A DNA stretch of 64,000 nucleotides from Escallonia rubra. Taxonomy: Eukaryota > Streptophyta > Magnoliopsida > Escalloniales > Escalloniaceae. Positions 55,961-64,000 of the stretch are shown in pieces. Location of the stretch: positions 1 through 64,000 of the forward strand of contig JAVXUO010001361.1 in the NCBI GenBank assembly GCA_033065855.1, given 5' to 3'. The position numbers and the translations under genes were made by a program. Each line of letters starts with the position of its first letter. Position 1 is the first letter of the stretch. The notes under the pieces were generated by a model. It was not told the DNA's origin. It saw only the letters and a program-made list of their open reading frames with translations, and did no database searches.

Positions 55961-57629
55961 CCAAGATTTTTCACACTGACAATAATGGAAAATAAAGAAA
56001 GGGATTTTTTTGTCTTCAGATTCAGAAAGATGGCACAATCATTCATCGCTCTTGCCCATGGCACACTCAGTAAAATGGTTGTGTTGAATGTAGGTATCGA
56101 CGTATCTTAGAAATTGTGCGTGCTTTACTTATTTCAGCGGCTTACCCAGAAAAATTCTAGGGGGAAGCAGCCCTCACTTCAGTGTACCATCAATCGCGTA
56201 AATTTTCTCTGTCATCAATAATCAAATCCCGTACGGCTCTCGTCCTTATTATAATCTGCTAAAAGTACTTGGACACTTGTTTCAATTCGTTCTTCTCCAA
56301 CCTCACGAGGGCGATAATGTTACTTTCTAGGGTATGGTAATGAACACTAGGCTTATCGATAATGGAATCCACTTTCCAAATGCCCCAGAATCTCAAGGCA
56401 TGTCAATTTTGGGAGCCATCTTCTAGTAAGTTTCCATTTTTTCACTGACTCCGCCATTGCATTATTTCTATATGATATCGATAATGATCCTTTTCATAAG
56501 CTCAGACAATTGCTCCATCGATTGCCCAACCTGAGACTCTTATTATATCGGAAGATCCTGTAACAACTAGTCTCGAACTTGAGGCGCCTGATACCTTTGA
56601 GTCATTTTGAAAACCCGCCACAATGACTTTCACTCATGAGGAATCTAGTACATTTGTTTCACCTATTGATTCTTCAAGGCATCTCCAAGCGAGTCTTCTA
56701 AGTCACCAACACATACTATTGAATCTTCACCACTTCCTCAGTTGAAAAGAATAAGAAAACCACCTTTGCCTTTCCAAGATTACCATTGCTTTTCCACTAT
56801 TGTTCTTGCATGAGCCTCAGTCTTGCTGTCAGGCTAGTTCTAATCTTATTTGCACCAAGCAATGGTCGAAGAACTAGTAATGTACTTCAAAGTCAATATC
56901 TTAAAGTGATTATTATAGCTCCCCAAAAATCAAAACTCAACAAACAGAAAAGTTAAAATGCAATAGGTCAGAGAGGGAGAGGATGGGGGAACAAAAGAAA
57001 AGTTATGGTTAGATTTTTTTTTGTTCTGGGTAAAATGGCAAACTTGTTCTTGAGAAAATGTACGAAACGACATTATGATAAAGTACTCTTTAAAATTATA
57101 GTGTTTGCAAACTTGTTCCCTAATGTTAACATAATATTAAAACGATGGTGGATATGGTAGTTCAGTTGACGAATATATAATATCTCGTGTTCTTGGCCAA
57201 AAAATTATGTCCAGGGTTTAAATGATTATTACGGGCAAAGCTCATGGTTTAATTGGTGTTTAATTCTTTTAGTAATATTCCTTACAAAAAAGACTTGGCC
57301 AATTTTCATCTTCAACATTGAATTAAACTCAAGGGAATATCGTACTATATAAAGAGAACTTGGAACTTCATGACACTAGCTAAAGTGAGAACTTGGAACT
57401 TCAAGACACTAGATAACGTTCTCAGCATCCTCTACACACATTCCTTGATAGCCGAAGAATTGATCATTCTAAAAAAGTCGCACTCATTGAAATTTCAAAG
57501 CCATGTGTATGAAATCGATTTCATCACTATCTCAGAATTAATGATTTTCACATACTAATATTACTGTGAAAAAGTATTTAATTAGCTAGAGACAACAACA
57601 GAGTAAGTAATATTCACGTTGATCCTTTT

Positions 57630-60600
57630 TTTAATGACCATTCAGAGTGGATTTTGGGTTGAGGAATGGATATGACCCAAGTGGCTGCCAGCAGCCTTAA
57701 CAAAACACGCGACAAAATAAATTCAATCAAAGACAAAAATAAAAGAATTCAGCCCACACTACTTATTCCGAAAAAGGAGCAACAAAATTTGTAGGTCTGA
57801 GTTGTCCTATATATCCTCAATACGATGAATCTCAATTATCAGGTCATACCAAGATTTCTCACATTGACAAAATAAAGAAAGGGATTTTTTGTCTTCAGAC
57901 CAGAAAGATGGCACAATCATTCACCGCTCTTATCCATGGCATACTCAGTAAAATGTTTGTGCTGAATTTAGGTATCGACGTATCTTATAAATTGTGCGTG
58001 CTTTACTCATTTCAGCGGCTTGCCCAGAAAAATTCCAAGGGGAAGCACCCCTCACTTCTTTGTACCATCAGTCGTGTAACTTTTCCCGGTCATCAATTAT
58101 CAAACCCCATATGACTCTTGTTCTTACTATAATCTGCTCAAAGTACTTGAATGCTTAATTCAACTCCTTCTTTTCCAACGTCACGAGCGCAATAATGTTG
58201 CTTTCTCGGGTATGGTAATGAACACTAGGCTTATAGATATTGGGATCCACTTTCCAAATGCCTAAGAATCTCAAGGCGTGTCATTTTTTGGGAGCATAGA
58301 ATGTTCTCATCCATATCTAAATTTCACTTGCCATCTTCTAGTAAGTTTTCACTTTTTACCGACTCCGCCATTGCATTATTTCTATATGATATCGATATCA
58401 ATCCTCGTCACACTACAAGAAACAAGACCTGTAGCGACCGCAATTAGCGATCGTCCAAAAAAACGGTCACTAAGTCACAGTTTAACGACCGTTTTAGCGA
58501 TTGCTCTTACGAGCGGTTAATTGCGGTCAAAATGTGGCCAAGTCAACAAAAAAAGTGGCGTGTAATTTAGCGACCGTCGAAGCGATCGCTAAATCGAAAG
58601 TATAAAAACAGCCCTAATCTTTCAATCTTTCTTTCTTTCTTTCTTTCTTCTCCCTACACGAACTGTGTGCCGCCTCTGTCTCTCCTAACCACTGTGCCCC
58701 GCAGCCGAAGACCACTTCCCCGACGCGAACCTTTCCCCACCGGCAAGCCCTAATTTCCCCGAACCCTTCCCCACCGGCAAGCCACCTCGCCGCGAACCCG
58801 CCGGCAGGCCCAGCTCTTTCTCTCTCTTTTTTATTTGTTTCTTTCATCTTACCTGGTTCAGTCTAGGACCCCAAGGGTAACTTCTAATCCGATAGATTCA
58901 ATTTTTACTGCATCGATGTTAGGTTACGCTTTGTTGATCTGAATCTGTTTGAGCTTTATTTTGTGATACTTAGATTTACTGCCAATTTTATAGAAGTTAG
59001 GGTTCCATATCAAAAGGGCCCTTGATCTTAATTTGTCAATTGCTGACGTAGATTCGATTTGGTTCTTGATTTTTATGTACACTCCAAGTATGATGTAGAT
59101 GCTTGCTACGTTTTATGAGCAAAACTCAAAGATGAATGCGTATTGGATTCCTAGTTACCTAATCTAATGTATGCATAATCTTCCATGTGATCTATAGTTT
59201 ATTCCATGTGAAAGTATTTTAATAGATCTCAACTTGCCAGCTCCAGTGGAAGATGAAGACTTTAGCCAACTAGAGGAATTTGTAATTTCTGATGATGAAT
59301 TCATCAATCCCATCAGAGTTTGACCCACCATTCATAGCCATTGACAAGTTTTTGAGGTTAAAATCTTCACTTTACTGCTTGCCTTTCTCTGTTGAACTAA
59401 GACTTCATTAGGCTGTTTTGGTCAATTATGTCAAATGGGTTATGCTGATACAAATTTCTTGAAAATGCCCAGTAGATTGTGGACAAGTTCTGCATTGGTT
59501 GTTGTGATACATTGCTTTGAGATTGTCACAATTCTTCAAGTGTTTTAAGAATTTTGGTCACAATGTGGCATACTCTGCAGTGGTGGTAACAGAAGAGCAG
59601 CAAGTTCACTTTAATCTACACTCCTTTCTAGTGATACATAAGAGTTTTGCTTGTGGAGCAAGAACTTTGTCTGTGAGTTGGTCCTTTTAATTCTGTTAGC
59701 TGGTTCTGTTTTTCTGTTTCCAGATGTTTCTTATGACCTCTTACCACTCCTTTCTTGTGATCTGTAGCAATTAATCTTCCATGAATGCGTGATGTATGAT
59801 GTACAGTAGTTTATTCTTTTTCCCGTAGACCTAAAAGTTTTGTGACTGTACGCGTTATTGATTCAATAGATTATGTGCTCTTTATGTATTAGAATTATAT
59901 ATGCCATTTGTTTACACGATTTTGTTTAATCTAATAGTTTTCAGTTAGATAATAAGTAGACCCGCACCACGGTATTCGTGGCTGACTGAATTTGTCACGG
60001 TGCTTAGTTGTTTGTGGCTGGATGGAATACTTCTTGGATTTATCAAAGACATAATTCCACAAGCTTCCACTTTAAGTCCTTCAATAGGGAATTTTGAGAT
60101 CTGAGAATGATGTTATTGCTGAAAGTAAATGGTGATTTCTGTGTCATTAAGGAGTGATGATTCATTGTATATAACTATATGTTTAGGCATTTTGAGTTGA
60201 TTAATTGCTTTGGAATTAATTTGAAATTAAACAAATATATTCCTTAGAAAACCAAAGGAGTTAGTGTATATTATGTTAGTGTAATGTTCAATAACACTCA
60301 GATATGCCTTTCTACTAAAATCCACTGAAAGCTTCTAATTTTGAATGATAAATTTTCCGTTTTCACCTTAATATTGGTCGCCATTTCCTTTCTAATGCTA
60401 CAGGCAACGTTAATCTCTCCAAGTTGATACTTGTATGCGTCGCTTTGTTTTCCCCCCTTTAATTTAAGATTGCTAAGATGGAAAGAACTTTGAATAAATA
60501 GTAAATATGCCTAACGCCTTCTGATATAGTTCTATAATCATGTTGAATGTTTGATTGCAAGAGGAAGTTTGTCTCGCTCTCATGTCAAAATGTAGAGCTA

Positions 60601-62060
60601 TGTTATTGTTCCAGAGTTTAAATTGGGTAACATAAGCACCATGGATATAAACTCATGCACAGTACACGTGGAACAGAGATGAAAAAGATTTGTTTTTCTC
60701 CTTGCTAAGTTAGGCAAACCCTGTCCAGAAAAAGTAGACAGTTAACATACTATGTGCTAAGTTTGTACCTTTAGATATTTTTGGTTAAATGACGTGAAAA
60801 GATGCAGCTAAGATATGGCTGATTCTTTCCGAAAAAGGTTGTCCAATTCGTTCTGTTTGTTTTTGTTATACATTGCCTTCTAAGTATCATCTTTTTCTTT
60901 GTTTTACTGTCAATTCTTTTTGTTTGTTTTGCTATTCATTTTGCTATAATCTTCTTTCTTTGTTTTAATGTTAGTTTTTTCCTCTGTTTTAGGTACTTAA
61001 TATCTACATCCGCAGGGCAAAGTTGATGACAATTCGTCAATTGCTAAAGTGGAAGTGCAAGATTAATAGACTCTTGAATGTATTAGCTATAGTTTTTAAA
61101 CTTTATAGAGATGTATTTAAGTTTGTGATATATGACTTTAACATTGGTTATTTTTTATGAAACACGTGATTGCTTGATGATTTGTATTTCGAATCAAATG
61201 CCCTGGATGTTTGTAGGATTTTCTTGATGCTATTACTATAAATTGTAGAAGCAGCATTAAAAAATTATATATATTTTTTTGTTCAGAATGCACTTTTTCT
61301 TGACGAATGGTTTCGTCAAGGAAGCATTAAAAATTATATATACCCCCTTTAGCGACCGCCGGCGGCGGTCGCTAAAGGCGCAGTTTCTTGTAGTGTCATA
61401 AGCTCACACATTTGCTCCATCAATTGTCCAACCTGAGACTAGTATTAAATCGGAAGATCCTGTAACAACTAGTCTCGAACTTGAGGCGCCTGATACCTTT
61501 GAGTCATTTTGAGAACCCGCTACAGTGACTTTCACTCATGAGGAATCTAGTACATTTGTTTCACCTATTGATTCTTCAAGGCATCTCCAAGCTGACTCTT
61601 CTAAGTCACCCACACGTACTGTCGAATCTTCACCATTTCCTCCGTTGAAAAGAATAAGAAAACCCCCTTTGCCTTTCGACTATTGTTCTTGCATGAGTCT
61701 CAGTCATGCTGTGAGGCTAGTTCTAATCCTATTTGTAACAAGCAATGGTTGAAGAACTAGTAATGTACCTCAAAGTCAATGAATCAAAGTGATAATTATA
61801 GCTCCCTCAAAGTCATTGACACTAGATAAAGTGAGAACTTTTGAACTCCATGACACTAGAAAACGTTCTCAGCATCCTCCACACACATTACTTGATAGCC
61901 GAAGAATTGATCATTCTAAAAAAGTCGCACTCATATTGAAATTTCAAAGCCATGTGTATGAAATCAATTTCATCACTATCTCAGAATTAATGATTTTCAC
62001 ATACTAATATTACTGTGAGAAAATATTTAATTAGCTAGACAACAACACAGTAAATAATAT
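57630..62060. repeat. Decayed Copia-pol segment, copy C, split by a CACTA element
   Basis: Sister of copy B. The plus-strand Copia remnants include an integrase piece (57908-58100) and the proline-rich linker before RT (KRIRKPPLPFDYCSC near 61650-61700; also VTTSLELEAPDTFESF near 61460-61510), all with stops or frameshifts. The CACTA element at 58411-61395 divides it. It ends shortly before segmental duplication B (62170 on). Confidence 0.6.
58411..61395. mobile_element. Non-autonomous CACTA (En/Spm-like) transposon
   Basis: The ends are CACTACAAGAAAC and, at the right, GTTTCTTGTAGTG, a perfect 13-bp inverted repeat. A 3-bp TSD TCA (58408-58410 and 61396-61398) is present, and the sister segment near 56495 has the empty site with a single TCA. 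The subterminal zones (58430-58600 and 61340-61380) are filled with TAGCGACCG-type words in both orientations, typical transposase-binding repeats of CACTA elements. The 2985-bp interior has no recognisable transposase; its few open frames are short. Confidence 0.95.
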
Positions 62061-62529
62061 TCACGTTGATCCTTTAAATGCAGTATGCTAATGCGCTAGC
62101 GCATAACTTGAAATCTCAACTTCCATGGTCAAGATGAACCATGTCAATAAGCACTACAACCTACTAGAGGACTTTTCTAAATCATCTAAGATCGTAAATA
62201 TAGTTGTTTTATTATACTCATCACTAACTTATATCTTCCATTCATAAACATCTTTTACACAAGAGGAAAGAATAACATGCATGACCGATTAACAGAACGC
62301 GCAATATTATTAAATTACAAAATAACGTAAATTAAAAAACGAAGTTTTAGAGCAAAACCCGATGGCTGCTTTTCTTACGTCTATGGAACAGAGAAGTATC
62401 TTTATTACACAATCCATATTTTTCATACAAATACATACATAGGTCAATCCTTTGTTTGGCACCGGCTCATACAGTCTTGACATTTATTATGATGAACGAC
62501 TGAAGCATGGGATGGTAGCAAGTTCATCT

Positions 62530-62662
62530 TCATGGAGCGGTGATACCTGCGAGGAATGAAAATACAAGCGAGTGAGCAACAGTGGGTAGCAATCTTGACA
62601 ACTTCTGTGTTCTTCTTTTTCTTGCATCAACCATCACTAGGGTAGCTAGCGTTTCTGCCTAA

Positions 62663-62724
<62 letters not shown>

Positions 62725-63051
62725 CTTACTTCCACACTTGTAGCCAGGAGGGACTCTCCTTCCACAGCCTTCAACAAGTCGTACAAATCGCTTGGCGCCG
62801 CCGATGAGAAAAGCAACCCTGGGTGAAATGGCAGGGCAGATACACTCAGGAGTACTCACCCTTGCGCGCTCGCAACACGCGGGTGAAGGCTTCTGGCCCA
62901 GTGTAACGGCCTTGCATGCCTGAATCCCAAGTCTCTTCTCCTCCCGGCAATCCGCAGCACTCCCCATTTCCATTCCCAGCAAAGTCATCAGGACCAACAA
63001 CACCACCATTACAGTCCGTGACCTTCCCCTCATGTTCTGCATGCGCCCCAT
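62530..63051 (-). CDS. Lipid-transfer-protein-like, eight-cysteine secreted protein
   Basis: Two exons, 63051-62730 and 62546-62530, with a 183-bp GT-AG intron (62729-62547). The product is 112 residues: MGRMQNMRGRSRTVMVVLLV then LMTLLGMEMGSAA, a signal peptide probably cut before Asp34-Cys35. The mature part has the full eight-cysteine motif at residues 35, 46, 59, 60, 70, 72, 96 and 106, i.e. C-x10-C-x12-CC-x9-CxC-x23-C-x9-C, and ends KCGSITAP. The intron near the C-terminus is common in this family. Such proteins are small, secreted, held by four disulphides, and bind lipids in an internal cavity; roles include cuticle formation and defence signalling, but the role here is unknown. The frame extends upstream only through a GTG, so the ATG at 63051 is chosen; MRGRSR at residue 7 is an alternative start. 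A TATA box lies about 55 bp upstream. Confidence 0.9.
62665..62724. repeat. CA and GA microsatellite in the LTP copy 2 intron
   Basis: (AC)23 then (AG)7, starting next to the 5' splice site. The CA part is absent from copy 1. Confidence 0.95.
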
Positions 63052-63104
63052 TACTTCTTTCACTTTCTTCTGCTATATGGAAAACCAGCCCCCCCTTGTT
63101 AGTT

Positions 63105-63112
63105 CTTATATA
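63105..63112 (-). promoter_or_regulatory. TATA box of LTP-like copy 2
   Basis: TATATAAG on the minus strand, about 55 bp before the start codon, identical to that of copy 1. Confidence 0.7.
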
Positions 63113-64000
63113 CTGCTGAAATGGCTTAGGACTCAGCTAGTTAGTGCTCTCCCCTCGTTTCCAATACCTTGTGGAAAAGTTCTTCCAGGGGTGGTGGGGA
63201 GGAAGTTGCCGTTGTGGAAAAGTTAGGGAAGGCCTTTCGATAAAATCAAATAGAAAGCTCCAAATTAAACTATTTGATTGAATAAATCTCCCCCGTCCGT
63301 TGCGGGAGCAAAACCGTGCCCCTAATCAAAATTTAGCCCTCAATATTATATGCCTTCTAGCTTCTAGAAGAGTTACACAAGTAAAAAGCCATGCACTAAA
63401 AAAACTAGGATAATGATCATATGTTGTGCAGCATTTACGCGCTAACAGCTTTAATGCGAAAGCTTGAAACTAAAAGCATTTGGTCGCTAATACTAAATTT
63501 ATAATGACAATCTTTTGTTGCTAAAACACATTAAAGCGATATATTTTAGCACCATATTAATGTTGTACTGAAAAGAATCCTAGTCTAAAAAATTACGGTA
63601 ATTAAGCAGTTTCCTTTTACTGCTTTTCGTACTCTTGTACTCCTCTCGTGTTTGACGATTAACTAACTTTCATAATTAAATCACTTCATCCTTGCTTGTC
63701 ACGAGGGTGGTTGCTAATAATTTGGTCGTGATATCTATGAGAATTTAGATTTCTGGATCAATGCAAAAGATAATGAGACCTAAGAATATTGTCTCTGTGG
63801 ATCCATTCGTTTGGTCACTCTGTCCTCTATTAGTAATAACAAACATACCATACATTCAGACTGGGATAATGAAGAGTACAGTGATGACCAGGGATTTGGG
63901 GATGCCTGAGCAAACCTAGTTATGACAGGCAGAAGTGTTTGGTGCTGTGTCTATCATTTGAAGTTTTTGGCATAAAGCTAGGTTTGTGCTGAGTTATCTG

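Larger units (their letters stand above)
50997..57629. repeat. Decayed Copia-pol segment, copy B, split by a Tat-type element
   Basis: The 51003-51161 block and 55961-57620 together match 57630-58410 plus 61396-62050. Homology starts at 'gtggctgccagnagccttaacaaa' (two blocks) and runs to 'aatattcacgttgatcctt'. The plus strand at about 56028-56330 encodes pieces of Copia integrase (DGTIIHRSCPWHTQ, EIVRALL, CQ-free variant of the PQQNG motif), with stops. Copy B has about 360 bp extra at 56940-57300 of unknown origin. No functional gene. Confidence 0.6.
62170..64000. repeat. Segmental duplication B containing LTP-like copy 2
   Basis: Sister of 36458-38540, same orientation, continuing to the end of the window. 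Beyond the gene (63230-64000) it is non-coding and matches 37850-38540 almost base for base, apart from small indels. Confidence 0.85.

Noticed and set aside
1..64000. tRNA, rRNA or other structured RNA genes
   Set aside because: None could be supported by eye; the hairpins seen belong to transposon repeats.

Overview
This is a TE-rich stretch of flowering-plant nuclear DNA, most likely from a eudicot with a large genome. The evidence is a plant linker histone H1 gene with a short intron, a duplicated cysteine-rich lipid-transfer-protein (LTP)-like gene, plant Ty1/Copia and Ty3/Gypsy (Tat-type) retrotransposons, and hAT, Mutator-like (MULE), CACTA and Harbinger-like DNA transposons with recognisable target-site duplications (TSDs). 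Only three genes look like host genes: histone H1 (2598-3590, minus) and the two LTP-like copies (36805-37283 and 62530-63051, both minus). Coding capacity elsewhere is transposon-derived and mostly broken.

Layout. 0-9 kb: the H1 gene with tandem-duplicated intergenic DNA on its 3' side (50-2340). Beyond its promoter lie two further diverged tandem copies (4.2-7.66 kb); the second carries a MULE-type MITE, and another such MITE follows at once. 9.4-31 kb: a nest of elements. A MULE-like element survives as a left arm (9461-10060) and a right arm (24766-25040 plus 30801-30867). Between the arms lie a Gypsy LTR remnant and a truncated Tat-type Gypsy element (12661-24761, minus) with its own nested insertions: a 1.2-kb hAT element, a 1.9-kb solo LTR and an internal deletion. 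The right arm is split by a hAT transposon (25041-30800). That hAT element in turn holds a Pack-MULE carrying pieces of a histone H2B gene and of a nuclear-pore TPR/NUA gene, plus a Harbinger-like MITE inserted exactly at the hAT stop codon. 31-36.5 kb: LTR remnants, CA microsatellites and decayed Copia pol fragments. 36.5-43.4 kb: LTP-like copy 1, its duplicated flank and MITEs. 43.5-48.3 kb: a young but defective Copia element. 50.5-62 kb: two copies of a decayed Copia pol segment, one split by a gag-protease-only relative of the Tat element, the other by a 3-kb non-autonomous CACTA element. 62.1-64 kb: LTP-like copy 2 in the matching half of a local duplication.

How the parts relate. The internal duplications act as natural controls, because three transposon insertions have an empty site in the sister copy. 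The most unusual items are the chimeric Pack-MULE (H2B-TPR-H2B), the antisense gene of the Tat element (13.1-18.2 kb) bracketed by tandem arrays of small hairpins, the Copia element whose reverse-transcriptase YVDD tyrosine is a stop codon although its LTRs are almost identical, and the LTP pair in which one copy has lost the first cysteine of the eight-cysteine motif through two small deletions that together keep the frame. All identifications are from reading motifs by eye; no database search was run.
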